Shown one piece after another: positions 26,441-38,581 of a stretch of DNA of 64,000 nucleotides. The stretch lies in NCBI GenBank assembly GCA_961205875.1, contig OY540813.1:9457001-9521000 (forward strand), given 5' to 3'. Every line of letters begins with the position of its first letter. Positions within the stretch are counted from its first letter, which is position 1. This DNA is from Sialis fuliginosa (taxonomy: Eukaryota; Arthropoda; Insecta; Megaloptera; Sialidae). Under the pieces are notes generated by a model. That model was not told the origin of the DNA, did no database searches, and saw nothing but the letters and a program-made list of their open reading frames with translations. The position numbers were made by a program, and so were the translations under genes.

Positions 26441-28405
26441 TAATTATATAAATTAATTAAATGTCTTTTCGAAATGTGGGTATTATTCTTGGAACTTATT
26501 TATTATTAATGATTTATTTATTACACCTCTACTTACTAAAGATTTTAATAAAGTACGGAAAAAATACTTTCTTAAAATAAAATTTACAAAAGTGTTTATT
26601 AAATGAAAAAAGTAAGTCAAGCGAATTTTCAGATACCTATAATTTTATAGTAGTTTTACTACCAAAAATAACAAAAGTATTTTCTTTAGAAATTTATTTA
26701 ATATTGTTTTGTATTTTCAATCCGTATAAGGGTACCCGATTTAACATAAAGTTTATTTGAAAATTCTGATCAAATTCTATTTGTGTTATTTTAAACACTA
26801 TATTGCTAATACTACAAAATAATATCATATAAATAATAATTGTCAATCCACTTAAATCTTTTTAGAGCATCATAGATATTGTATGTCACTGAGCAACACT
26901 GTGTTTTACAGATGATTGACTGTCATGTATACATTAGCTATTGGACTGTTAAAATTATTAATGCCGTTGAACTATTAGTAAGTTAAAGTGCATAGAGAAA
27001 TTATAAATAATTCAGGCTAATGGTTATCTAGGATATAACATTTTATAGACATTTACAGGAGATTATATTTTTTTAATGTGTTAACTTTAGACTACATATA
27101 TATTTTTTTTAGATAAACTGACATTTGAAATTTATTACATACAACCCGTATGTAAGTATAAAATGAATGTATAAAAAAAAATATTTTTCTTCCATGTTCC
27201 AAAGGAAATGGAAGTAATGTATTGTAATTTTGGGTCGATTCGTGTCCGATATAAGTATATATATACAGATTCAGTGACTGTGCATGTTCATTATGTATAA
27301 TCAATAATTAATTAATTATAATCATATTATAATTAATGATTATATTATTTTTAATATTTATAATAATATTATTATTATTTAGAATTTTCTTTCGTTTGTG
27401 ATAATTTCTGTAAAAATGTACTAATTTGATTTTTTTGTAAAAGATTCGTCTCAGTGAGGACTGCCTTAACTAGGGAACGTTGCGAGGTATGTATATCTCA
27501 CCTATTTTGATAAAATTTGAGTTCAATCAAATTTAAGGGGCACATATTTTATATACGTTCACATATTATTATGGCCATTAAAGAGTTGATAACCATAAAA
27601 ATGATGTTTCTAATTTCACGATCAAGTTATTTAGATATTATTTTTCTGTAATCATTTTATTGAACTATCCTTTGTCGTTCATAGATTATTATTATCTTTG
27701 TATATAAAAACCCGACTCTCCTTAGTAAATACATAATAATGATTCCTCAACTGATAATAAACATTTCTTATTGTTTTTAATAATCACATAATGCTTCATT
27801 AGTTTTGTTCTTATAGAGCAAAGTTTTTATAATCAGCTTTGGTCGTATACACATCTCTAGCAGGTTCATATATAAAGTAATCATGTTCATAAGGTATTCT
27901 CTTTGATACATTGCTTTCAGCTATTGCCGCTAACGGCGCTCTTGTATGATGCTAGTATTATTTCAAATAAACCTTGTAAATTATGTATAGTTTTCTTTTT
28001 GAAAGATATAAGGTAATGCTATGTCTGATACTGGAGAAAAATTTAAAATTAATGTAGCGTAAAAGTAATTCTTGGTTTAATACGAAAAATACAGAAAAAT
28101 TAAATTCATTTATTTATTATATAAGTGTTTCTTTGTTATCAATGTAAACTTTTGTAAACTTTGTTAACCATTTGTTACACTTTATTAATTTTAATTAAGT
28201 GTATGTACTTCTAGTGTGTTATTTTGTTTTGGTATAATTATTATTTATTTTAAATTTAAATTAAGTTCTTTATGGTAGATACAAATTTCTTGACACCTAC
28301 ACCAGTGCTGTAGGTAAAAAAATTCAGGGCGATAAATTTGTAGGGACGACAAAATTTCAAAGTGTTCAGTAATTCCTGTAGGTGCATTAAAAGATAAAGT
28401 CTATA
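26441..28405. other. AT-rich stretch with an AT-palindrome cluster
   Basis: No gene recognised. At 27298-27375 AATTAATTATAAT-type words form overlapping inverted repeats able to extrude cruciforms. A higher-complexity patch lies at 27440-27500. At 28296-28316 ACCTACA and TGTAGGT form a small hairpin. Confidence 0.4.
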
Positions 28406-28430
28406 CAGTGGCGAGGCGTGAAATTTTTAA
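28406..28430 (+). mobile_element. solitary hAT-like terminus
   Basis: CAGTGGCGAGGCGTGAAA is a typical hAT-family 5' end. A possible partner on the minus strand, CAGTAGCGGAATTTT, ends at 29496, beyond the palindrome at 28553-29308, which would then be nested. The octamers outside the two ends do not match, so the pairing is uncertain. Confidence 0.4.
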
Positions 28431-28552
28431 TAAGGGAAACATATTTTGTCAATCCTCTCCCTCCTATTAACAAAAAAATAGTTATAAAACACCTTAAGTT
28501 CAAGATTTTACTTTTTTAAATAAATTTTAATATATTTATATAGTAACTAAAT

Positions 28553-29308
28553 GATTCTACGTCTTATTTTTTGTATTTTAGTCGATATTTGTATGACGAG
28601 TTCAAGTTCACTGCAGGAAATTTCACTAAAAAATTTCGAATTTTTGATTTTGTTAAAAGTATGTTTATTGTATAGAAAATGACGTGAAAAGTTGAAATTT
28701 TCAAACCGCAGGTCTGTATCTCGAACCGTTCTCGAGATATAGCCTCTCAAAGTTTTACTTTTTTCAAATTTTTGGAGAAAAAAGGCCATAACTTTTGAAC
28801 GGGTGGTCGGATTTGATTTTAGTTGACGGATTTGAAATCAGCGTGTCAAAATCTATATAATGACATGTATAGTACTTTAAAATCCGACAAAAAAAATTTT
28901 GGTCAAAAATCGACATTTTTTAAGGTATACCCCTTTGAATTTTTTTCAATTTTTCGCGAAATTTTTTTTTTCGAGCTTTAAGGTATTATACATGTCATTA
29001 TAGAGATTTTGAGACGCTGATTCCAAATCCGTCAACTAAAATCAATTCCGACCATCCGTTCAAAAGTTAGAGCCATTTTTCTTCAAATTTTTGAAAAAAC
29101 TGAAACTTTGAGAGGCTATATCTCAGGGACGGTTTGAGATACAAACCTGTGGTTTAAAAATTTCAACTTTTTACGTCATTTTCTATACAATAAACATACT
29201 TTTAACGAAATCAAAAATTCAAAAAATTTTAGTAAAATTTCCTGCAGTGTACTTCAGCTCGTCATAAAAATATCGACTAAAATAAACGAAAATGAGACAT
29301 AGAAGTAT
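28553..29308. mobile_element. large palindromic element with about 330-bp arms
   Basis: The sequence from about 28553 to 28885 reappears inverted at 28979-29308. Shared words in order include TTTTAGTCGATAT, ATGACGAG, CACTGCAGG, GTATGTTTATTGTATAGAAA against its partner, GAGGCTATATCT, GACGGATTTG, and ATGACATGTATA beside the centre. A spacer of about 90 bp separates the arms. Arms are near 85-90% similar by eye, so the element is not very recent. There is no coding capacity. A diverged piece of one arm occurs at about 53010-53140. This is a foldback-type MITE or snapback element of unknown superfamily. Confidence 0.85.
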
Positions 29309-29579
29309 TATAGTTTTATAATTGAGCGTGTAAATTAATATTAAATAGTATTTTTGATTTTTGGTTAAAATGTTTGAGTTGCGCATAAAGATGAATATTC
29401 TAATAATATTTTTAAATTACTTATTAACTGAAAACGTCTATAGTAGTTAATTAAAATTTTTAATATTTATAATTTGAAAATAAAATTCCGCTACTGACAA
29501 CAATACATATATATATTAATTTACTTCGACCCATCACAAATATACATACCTACCTGCGAAACAAATAAATTCTACATGA

Positions 29580-29735
29580 TCCAAATGCGAGTTCCTTCCG
29601 CACCAAATGTGGTCAGTCGGATAACACAGTAAGCACTATACCGCGTGTGTGTGCCGCTGGTGCGGTGCACTCCCGCGGGATACGAGTAGTTACTCTTCCC
29701 GCGAGTCAATTACATCGAGCTCTCAGATGTGTGTT
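29580..29735. promoter_or_regulatory. CpG-rich pocket, candidate promoter or enhancer
   Basis: A sharp local rise in GC and CG content (GTGCCGCTGGTGCGGTGCAC, TCCCGCGGGATACGAG, TTCCCGCGAGTCAATTAC), with a RUNX-like TGTGGTC. No exon with start and splice sites is evident on either strand. It lies about 15 kb upstream of the SoxC-like promoter and may belong to it or to an unseen gene. Confidence 0.35.
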
Positions 29736-29985
29736 CTGTTATATAAGTGGATATATCAGCGTATATCCTCGTGAGGGTCATAGTTCAAACAAAATATCTT
29801 AATACGTTTCCCTATGCCATCGAATTTATCAAATTTATCGATGTTTCCAAAACCTATGAGTGGATTTACATTTACGGGGACAGTGTTCTTAATTTTTTCA
29901 GTTTTATAAAATATTTAGTTTTAATATTTTAAACAAATTTAATCATTTAATTTGATTAATAAAATTTTGATCATTAAGGCCTCTA

Positions 29986-30154
29986 TACAACACCCAATTC
30001 GTAGGGAGGTAGAGTGGGGGTAAATCGGGTACTGTTAAAGTAAGTAGTGTTTTGTATATATATAATCACGCCGACTTGCCTATACACGACCCAATCTTCA
30101 AGGATCGACACTACAGATTGCCCCTGCAGATTGGATGTCAAATTGGGTGGTGTA
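29986..30154. mobile_element. small candidate MITE with TACAACACCCAATT ends
   Basis: TACAACACCCAATT (29986-29999) and its inverted partner AATTGGGTGGTGTA (30141-30154) match at 13 of 14 positions. An internal, direct, related word TATACACGACCCAAT sits near 30080. No target duplication is visible, so the boundaries are tentative. Confidence 0.35.
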
Positions 30155-30275
30155 ATTTAAATAATGTGCTTTACACATAGGTTAGAAAATCAAATATACA
30201 AACCAATGTGTATTTTTTATTGGCTCAACAATTTTTTTAACACATTCTACACGCAAAATACCGTATTTGTAACCT

Positions 30276-30483
30276 CAGTGGCATAGTTAGGGGTTGACGA
30301 AACCAACCCCCACTGGAGGCGCAAGGTCCAGTAAAGAGCTTTATGAGGATAAATAAGTGTCATGTGGACTAAGAAAAATGTTTTTACAAACTCTAGGAGG
30401 GCGCAAAAGTAAGTGTTAGGGGGCGCCAAAATCGATTTTTTTCTGTTTTCACCGAGGCACAGCGACTTGTAGCTACGCCACTG
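30276..30483. mobile_element. hAT-type MITE with CAGTGGC(A/G)TAG ends
   Basis: The left end CAGTGGCATAGTTAGG and the minus-strand right end CAGTGGCGTAGCTACAAG show the canonical hAT terminus. The flanking octamers TGTAACCT (30268-30275) and TATAACCT (30484-30491) match at 7 of 8 positions, a good 8-bp target duplication. At 208 bp it cannot encode a transposase. The minus frame at 30247-30429 is inside it and is spurious. Confidence 0.85.
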
Positions 30484-30491
30484 TATAACCT

Positions 30492-31114
30492 ACGCATTTC
30501 GGTAAGTTAACATAACGAACACACATCATTTGAACCCTTAACCTTTAACAATGAATAACTAATAAAAAAAACTATCCATTTTCATTTGAACAGTATAATT
30601 CAGTTTCAGCTAATTTGAATGTATCTTAATTTACACTGGTTTTTGCGGGATCATTTAACTGATTAAAATATAACAAAGAATATAAATATATTTAGGTAGG
30701 TAGGTACTTTATAAATTTAAGACATACGTCTTAATGTAGTTTTTACTTTAATTATGTAAGTATGTGTTATATTTAATTAATTTTTATGGAACATGATGAA
30801 ATACAGCTTTTATACGAGTTGAATTAAGCTCAGATATATATAGAAATCATAACGGAAGCTACAAATCTTATGTATTTCAAATATCATTTATAAGGAAACA
30901 AAATGTTTTCATATATATATATCAGAGTTTCAATTTATTAGATATGCATTATATGATTTATATCCGTATACTTTCGAGAATACTGGCTCTAGTCGTTAGG
31001 GAACATAATAACTTTTGTACACAGAAAAGTTTAGATTATATCTCGCGACTCTATAGACGCAGTGTGTTCACTTATAACGTGTCCCGAGAAAAATATCTAC
31101 TTGTTTTTATTATA
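30492..31114. other. AT-rich spacer
   Basis: No supported gene or element; the plus frame at 30944-31150 shows no recognisable domain. Confidence 0.4.
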
Positions 31115-31210
31115 TTTCTATGTAAATGTTGTATATATCTACGTGTATAAATATTTGAACACAGTAAATACCAGCAAATATTAAAACTTAAAACAAAACA
31201 TGCTGATACG
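31115..31210 (+). repeat. repeat pair, copy A
   Basis: TTTCTATGTAAATGT, then ATATTTGAA, AGTAAATA, AGCAAATATTAAA and AACAAA occur in the same order here and at 32027-32120, about 910 bp apart in direct orientation, with roughly 80% identity by eye. They could be degenerate LTRs or a small segmental duplication. Confidence 0.5.
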
Positions 31211-31699
31211 GATAAATATATTTATTTAACATTAATACAGCCATAGATTTTTGTTATTAGGTACATTAGTATTTATTATCACAACCTACAAAACTTTTAG
31301 TTTTTTTGCATTCATTATTATTAATTATATGATAATGGATATTAGTTTTTCTGCTAGTGAATAGTATGTTATATATTATTATGTAAAGTACAGAAAAGTG
31401 TACGAAATAATGAGCGCATAAAACTGCTTATTCACACCCTATCCTTTTTTCTGTGAAATATTTGTTACGTAAAAATATACTACTGGTGTATGGTAAATAA
31501 AAACATTTAATAGATTGGTTTCATAGATTTTCGTAAAAAATCATTAACTTTTAATATATTTTAGTGGTTCTCCGTCTTGTCTATACATATTTTTATACTT
31601 AACCGTACATATGTATGTATACACATTTGCATTAGTAGAAAATAAAATGACCAATTGAAATTTTATGTGTCCCAAAAAAACACGTGTAAATATTTTGCT

Positions 31700-31945
31700 A
31701 ATTTCGTAAACTTGAGTTTTTTTAGGGGGTTTTTCCGGTGCGGAGTGATTCTAGTATCGCTGCTCTGCGGTCCTGCTCTTGACTCATCATCGTGTGTGCT
31801 TGAACAAGTGTACCTTACGGTAGAACCAGATCACACATAAACTTAAAATGCAACCCTCTATTTGTAAATTTGTGCTTAACTGTGACGCCAGAACATAATC
31901 TCAAAGTATTTAGGCTTTTTCCTCGACGACCCTGTATATATAGTA
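31700..31945. other. higher-complexity patch ending in an ACAGGGTCGTC terminus
   Basis: A GC-richer segment (TTCCGGTGCGGAGTGATTC, CTCTGCGGTCCTGCTC) lies between the two repeat copies at 31115 and 32027. At 31930-31942 the minus strand reads TATACAGGGTCGTC, resembling ends of insect mobile elements. No inverted partner was seen, so an element cannot be delimited. Confidence 0.3.
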
Positions 31946-32026
31946 CCTAAATACAATACACAGAAAAACATAAAAAAAAGTCAGAGACCTTACTTATCTG
32001 AGCGGTATATTTCACTAGTTTTATTA

Positions 32027-32120
32027 CATTTCTATGTAAATGTGTGTATATCTTCATAGACAAATATTTGAAGAAAGTAAATAATAGCAAATATTAAACG
32101 TTAAACAAACAACACGTTAA
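32027..32120 (+). repeat. repeat pair, copy B
   Basis: Direct, diverged copy of the segment at 31115-31210, described there. Confidence 0.5.
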
Positions 32121-33176
32121 TAACTATCATCAAAGTGGCCGATAGACTGTAACGCTGCTGAAGATTTTGCTTTGTGTACAAGAATATTTTAATTAAAAAG
32201 AAGTCGATGAAGACATGACTTTTTTATTTGTTTTCTAACTCGGTAGTGTTCTTTATTTGCGTAAGTGCGTGTTTAGAAAATCTGTTTAAATAAGGAATAC
32301 GAAATTTTGTTTATCGTTTTAAATTAAACAAAAAATATGTATGTTTAATTAGATTATGTAAATTTTATGGAAATTAGAATTTACTAATTACTTATAGAGA
32401 GATATACTAACATTAAAAATAAACCATTTTTGAGAAACAAAACTAGAAAACATTCTATATATGCATCTTGATTTCTTATTCAGTAAAATATCTACCTCCA
32501 GAGATTTCTGGAATGAAAGTAGTTAAAAAATATAACCAATCAGTAAATAGCAGGTGTCCGGAAATGATCTTGTTCAAGTAAAAAATAAAAAAATTACCAG
32601 TTCTAGTTTTGAAACACTGGAAAAAAATTTACAATTAGACTATAATCAACAATCAAATAGGAATACCAAGGTCGGTAAAAATATAAATAACTAAAAAATA
32701 CAATTTATTTTATACAAAATATAAAATCTACGAATTCATGTATTATGCACGAATATATTTTATACAACAAAATACTAGCAGCAGGTTTTTTTGCCTTAAA
32801 AATGTAAAACATGATTTGAAATTGTTTGACAAGCATAAGATTACGCAACTTGCGTATAAAAAATGTGATGAAAAAGCAGCATATCAAAGTCGATAACAAA
32901 CGTTGCGTGTATTTTGTGACAGACAGCTGTCAAAATTATGTTGGATTTGAACTTTTGTATGCTTTTTTGAATGCTCAGATAATTTTTGTTAGATAAGTAG
33001 ATGAATTTCAATATAACGGTCAAGGAGCCCTAAATATATAGTGATGGTTTTTTGTTTTGTTTTAGCATGTTTATAAATGGTCATATAGAGAATACAAATG
33101 TATATTATACGTTTATATTTACGAAAATATTTTTTTACGTCAACAACGTCTATATATTGTTTCACACTAGATACTA
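32121..33176. other. AT-rich spacer
   Basis: Only chance frames are seen (for example 32705-33023 on the minus strand); no supported feature. Confidence 0.4.
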
Positions 33177-33190
33177 GGGGGGGGGGGGGG
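33177..33190 (+). repeat. poly-G run of 14
   Basis: Fourteen consecutive G in otherwise AT-rich DNA. The complementary situation, 15 consecutive C, occurs 1.45 kb away at 34642-34656. Such runs can form quadruplex structures and are common assembly trouble spots. Confidence 0.95.
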
Positions 33191-33479
33191 TATTTTAGAA
33201 ACTTGATATAACGTTTTCAGGGTGATTAATAATAACACAGAAACTGAAAGTCCAATTGGTATCATTCTAACTGGCGTATAGTTTTTTATGTTCCTAGAAA
33301 TCATAAGAAATAACAAAAAACAAAGAGCAAATTGCAAAAAGTAAACGTTATATATCTCGATTAGATCTACGAGGTGCAAATACAAATTAAATATTTATCT
33401 AGTTTTAGTCAGTGAAAAACTTCATATAATAAAAAAACAGAATGTCGGCTGAAACACACGCAAAAGCCAGCATGAAATA

Positions 33480-33651
33480 TTAAAGACGCATAGCAGTGGA
33501 AAGAGCGTCTCAGCAGCTATCAGAAAATATACCATTACCAGTAGTTAAGAGGGCCAGGAGGTACAGGGCACATAAGCACATCATAAGTCTGAGTTTTATT
33601 TAACCCTACTGCCACAATTGACGCGACCTTAGATTTGAAACGTGTTTACGT
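33480..33651 (+). mobile_element. retroelement 3' fragment, copy 1
   Basis: From 33522 the sequence AGAAAATATACCATTA, GTAGTTAAGAGGG, AGGAGGTACAG, CAAGCACATCAT-like, GTCTGAGTTTTATTTAA, CTACTGCCACAAT and GACGCGACCTTAGATTTG is shared in order with 42282-42411. In frame the upstream part reads RRIAVERASQQLSEN, then PLPVVKRARRYRAHKH, ending at TAA before the shared non-coding tail. This looks like the last codons and 3' UTR of a retrotransposon. The family is unclear; copy 2 continues into a motif typical of Penelope-like or related elements. Confidence 0.55.
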
Positions 33652-33655
33652 CAAT

Positions 33656-34641
33656 CCCTTGACTGTGCATCCCGACACAGTCACATTCATTTTTTTCAAC
33701 ATGGATTTTCCCGAATGCATGTTTTGTATGTTAAATGGCTTTTGAGTTTTAAATAGCTCATTGTCGGACCAATAGTATAGCTAGGTTATTTTTGGGATAA
33801 TAAAGAATATAAAATATTATTTCGGGTTTTTCACAATCGCCCCAATGAAATTAAAGTCCAGTTTGTAATCTAGAATAACATCGGATGATGTAAGTGCATG
33901 CGTAAAATTTTTTATATTAATATTATGTCATAAAAAATAACGAGCAGTATTCATATAAACTTTTCTTTTTGACTTAGATCATCCTTTATAATATGAAGCA
34001 CACAATTTTATGTATTATTATTGTATTATGCTTGAATAAATATGAATAATATGTTCATATAATTTTTAAATTGCCACATTAGCCTTTTTTCTTCGAACCG
34101 GTTTTATATATTGTCCATATAAGTTTTAAAAGGGTATCTAATTTCAGATATTTTTTCACACATCTATGTGAGTTATATCAGCCATCATTCTTCCCACTAA
34201 TGTCTCTCTCTTTCTCCGTTTGTTTTTCGTAGACCTCAATTCACAGTTTATCTATATACATATATATTAGGTTATTCATTTACAATTGTATTTTCCAATA
34301 TAAAGCATTACATATTAGTGTAGTTATATTATGCTTTATTTCACTTTGATAAGTGCCGAAAAGTTAGTGATAAATATCATTTTTCGTCTGTTATATATTT
34401 TATACCTACTTAATAACCTATTTAGAAATTGTATTTAATAGATTCTAACTCATATACATCAACTATCCTAATTAAAATAATTGTTACAATGAAAAATATT
34501 ATAGTTTTCATATATAACACGAACAGTCAAAAATATAAACTAAAACAGTTTACAAACCACTATCTCGAAAAGCAATTATATTTAGAACACATACACATCT
34601 ACATGACTTATATGAGTCATTATTCTTTACACTGGCGTACG
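33656..34641. other. AT-rich spacer
   Basis: No supported feature. A short CT-rich patch lies at 34200-34225. Confidence 0.4.
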
Positions 34642-34656
34642 CCCCCCCCCCCCCCC
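34642..34656 (+). repeat. poly-C run of 15
   Basis: Fifteen consecutive C, followed by TCACATATGTACGTACG. The proline- or glycine-rich frames crossing it are artefacts. Confidence 0.95.
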
Positions 34657-37018
34657 TCACATATGTACGTACGCACATAATACATACATAGTACATATAC
34701 ACGGCAGTAACAAAACTAACAATATCTTCTAGTGAATTTATGTACCAAATTGAAAGTCTATAGTCACGGGAAAGAAGCAATTTCTTGTATAGCGAAAAAT
34801 ATATATCACAGACCATCGGCCTATAAAAATGATTTATGCAGCCCCATTTAGATCGGCGGAGAATCCTTATCAATACACTTTCGCTATTGCTACTTCCGTA
34901 TATGCGATTTCAACATATTTTAGTTTACGTGTAAGCAGTTAAAGGTAACGGCATTTGGTGATAACTTAATATACTTATTCAGGACCGGTTTTCCGCATCT
35001 GAAAACAAACAATAAATGTACATACATTGAAATAATGTGCATACGTATAGATTTGGAGATCTGTGTGGATGTCCAATATAAACAATGACAATATATTGGT
35101 TATGTTCATATGCAAATGCATTAATAATTAAATGACATTTAAAAAATATTTTTTTTTTAAATTTGATAAGATTTGAATTTTACATTTAATTAATTATTAT
35201 CACTTTTGAATCATTAGAGATACATTTTTAACCTTAATTAAAAAATAATATTTCTGACATAATAATGTCATTATTTTAATAAATATCTATTAATCACTTC
35301 TGTCAAATAATTATGTCTAACAAATCTTCAGGAATATTTGAAAAATATTGAATTTAAAAAAATTTCGTACAAGTTTTATTAGTTCAACTCTGGTTATTTT
35401 TATGTACATCTACATATATAAATACATTTATATAGTAAGCGAAACGACTCTCGGGAAAGATTTATTATTTAACAGGCATATTCAAAACGGTGCTTATACT
35501 TTTTGTTTGCAGTAGAAGTTTAAATCTAAAGTAAATCGTTTTATAAAATGTATATCATGATTTTACAATATTGATAGCTGTTCTTTAAGATGATGGGGCA
35601 TGAATATTTTCTCGTATCTCTATTTTTTACTTATGATGTATGTTGCAATGTAAAGCATTCTTTATCAAAAGATTTTAGTTTTATTCTTTCTTATTTAGAT
35701 ACGATACATAAATTGATGAAAAGTAGTACATATATACATTTATATACGAGCAGATGAAAAATTGAGTCTATTGTGAATGTATTTACATGAATTATCAAAT
35801 ATATATATTTTTAAATCTTTTATTATTATGTTTCGTCACATTGAAAGTTAAACTGCAACACTAATTAAATCTTTGTCTACAAGGAGTAATCAATATTGTA
35901 TTGATGAGTCCGCCAATTTTACAGAATCATACCTAAGAAATTTTTTAAACACTCTAGCTCAAAAACTATTAGTCGTACATACAAATGTATAAATTATATA
36001 AGTTCAGTATTATTTCAGATTATAAAACGCATTTACTGCCCTTAAGATAATTTTTCAACTGCAAATACATTCTTTTTTACTGTACACTTACACTTTTTTA
36101 TATTTTTTTTCTATATGCAATTTTTTAACAATACAAATCATCTTTTACAACTGCACTTTTCATTTTTAGAACTGCAGAAACAAGTTACAACTACACATTA
36201 AAATAACCTGCTGTGTTACTCATAAAAATATATGTTTCCGAGATAATCGGTGAAGAAAATAAAATATGTGTTTTCGAAACTTTAGGTAACTTCCTTATAA
36301 TTTTTTTTCTTGAAAATTTTAAAAATTCACATAGAAAACTACAATTCCATAAAAAATCATTATTCTAGTTGAGTCCAAGCAAAAAAATATTATGTACACC
36401 AAATTTTGTTCCATGTGAAGAGAAATTCGCAATTTGATTTATAATATTTATAAAAAATACAATTCGTTTATTTATACATTAATAAATTTATTAAACTACG
36501 AACATGAACTCAAAAAATAAAATTTATTTTATATTATTAATAGAATATAAAAATATTGCTCGATTCTTAAATTGTCTATAGTCTACATAAGCTTTAGAAA
36601 GTAAAAAGCAATTAAAAATAATATCATTAATGAATAACAACGTATATTTTATTAAAATATATACGTCACAATATATTTTATAGCGGCATTTATAGTTAAT
36701 CTATGTTCACAAAAATAAGCCAATACTAAAATGTATCTAAATCAATTTTTACATCCACGCAATATTTTTTTTACGATCAATTAGTCATATATTTTTATAA
36801 CTACTATAGTTTAACTTTAAACAATGCACGTGTAAAATTCAAGGTTATTGTCCAAATAAATTAATATAGTGCACGCATATATGTATAACTTTTTCTTCAC
36901 AGAGAAATTTATAAAAGATTTTTAATCCCATGTTTTTCTTAAATAATTTATAAATGTTTAATAGGTATAATAATAATTGATCGTTATATAAATGACACTA
37001 TTTATTTATATGCCAGAT
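34657..37018. other. AT-rich stretch
   Basis: No coding exon, RNA gene or bounded repeat recognised in 2.3 kb. Confidence 0.4.
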
Positions 37019-37021
37019 TAA

Positions 37022-37315
37022 TGTCCGGTATTATAAATGAGCTAGCAAAATTTGCTAGTTAGCTAACACTTTCAAATGAGGTTTCTAACCTACCTGACAG
37101 TTCTCCTTTAATTTCATGAAGTATTTGACAATTTTCGCACACGCGTGGTAGGTAAACACGGAATTAAAAATGTGGCGATATTATGAAAATTATTTTATAT
37201 GGTCAGAGTGCTCTAAATTTCATAGCTAATTCATTGATACTATCACAGAATTAATACTTCATTTGAAAGTGCTTGCTAACTAGCAAATTTACTAACTCCT
37301 TTATAATACCGGACA
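37022..37315. mobile_element. Harbinger-like MITE with TGTCCGGTATTATAAA ends
   Basis: The left end TGTCCGGTATTATAAATGAG and the minus-strand right end TGTCCGGTATTATAAAGGAG continue as inverted repeats through GCTAGTTAGC-type words to CACTTTCAAATG, giving TIRs of about 55 bp at over 85% identity. Both ends are flanked by TAA (37019-37021 and 37316-37318), matching the 3-bp TWA target of PIF/Harbinger elements. The 294-bp length excludes a transposase. The target length is partly ambiguous in AT-rich flanks. Confidence 0.8.
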
Positions 37316-37318
37316 TAA

Positions 37319-38270
37319 AGGAGTTATTTTCAGAACAAAAAAAAAATAGGTATTTAAAAATAAATAATAACAAATGAATGGTCTAAATGTCAAATTTATT
37401 AAAGAAAAGGTATTTATAAATATATTTATTAATTAACAATTAAAAAAAAATAACAAAATATTTTTACAATAATCATCAAGAACACTTATTAATGGTATAG
37501 TACGTTATAAAAGCTAACACATAGTACTCAATTAAACATAGGTTACATTTATAGTATATACCCTCATTGTCGTATCATACACACGTAATATAATACAACA
37601 TACATATATCTACAAGTATGTATGTTTGTATTATGTTAGGTAAATCGGTTCATTAATATTGAATAAATTATATGGCTGTAGGTTTAACACACAAATGTAT
37701 TTGATATTTTCCCGTAGATATCACATAGAATACATTAAATATAAAATGCAAAAAAATGAAAAACATAATGTAGAGTGTATAATTTTTAACGAGTAAGACA
37801 TAATTTGTCGACCCTGAATATCGATAAAAGTTTTCTATAAAAAGACTTGAACAAAATCGAAAAATAACGACTTGAAATAAACAACAGGCTGCGTGAATGT
37901 AATCTGAGACAACTCTCCGGTTGATTAAATCTAAATCAAACAGTGCGTTATGGCAGTCTGGGTTGGCTTTGTTAACGACCAATATCGAAGAAATACATAC
38001 ATGCAGAGATCAAATTGGTACTTTGCTTATAATTTTCACAAATATTCTTATTTATAACTAAAAAGTAGTTATGGTTTTTTTAATTATTTGTTTTTGATTT
38101 ATACAAATTCTGATTAATATTATAAAATAGGACTGGACTTATAAGCAAGAAAAAAAGAACTGATATCTTTTAACAACTAACGTTCTAAAAAAGTAATTAA
38201 TTAAACGCTAAAAATACTGCTATAGGTGCCGCGAGATTTTCTCATACGCTGTACTGTGTGTACAATATAA
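37319..38270. other. AT-rich spacer
   Basis: No supported feature. The 104-codon minus frame at 37668-37982 has no recognisable domain. Confidence 0.4.
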
Positions 38271-38336
38271 TGCCGTGTTTAGACCGAAAAAACAAAACAG
38301 CAACATCGTCTCTTTTTTACAAAAGTGCAACTAACC
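38271..38336 (+). mobile_element. left half of a MITE interrupted by the foldback element
   Basis: TGCCGTGTTTAGACCGAAAA, ACAAAACAGCAACA and ACAAAAGTGCAA occur in the same order as in the minus strand of the intact MITE at 61053-61191. The sequence stops at the 9-bp word CAACTAACC (38328-38336) and resumes at 41271. Confidence 0.85.
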
Positions 38337-38344
38337 GGGTTGAG

Positions 38345-38581
38345 CACAACTCATACCAAGACAACTAATACCGAGACAAATCATACCGGGACAACTCATA
38401 CCAAGACAACTCATACCAGGAGACAACTCATACCACGACAGCTAATACCAGTAGACAACTCATACCAAGGGACAACTCATACCAGGACAACTCATACCAG
38501 TGGACAACTCATACCGCGACAACTCATACCACGACAAGTCATACCAGGGGACAACTCATACCAGCGGACAACTCATACCAC
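38345..38581 (+). repeat. subterminal tandem array of GACAACTCATACCA-type units, left arm
   Basis: About 16 direct copies of a 12-16 bp unit, (G)ACAACTCATACCA, separated by variable 1-3 base linkers (AG, GG, CG, GTG). An inverted, nearly identical array lies at 41017-41253. Regular short repeats just inside the end resemble transposase-binding arrays of foldback elements. Confidence 0.9.

Noticed and set aside
28296-28316. Small hairpin ACCTACA...TGTAGGT as a transposon end
   Set aside because: Too short and without a partner or target duplication.
38345-38581. CRISPR-like array
   Set aside because: The units are 12-16 bp with 1-3 base linkers, not repeats with unique 30-bp spacers, and they lie in inverted pairs at the ends of a transposon in a eukaryotic genome.
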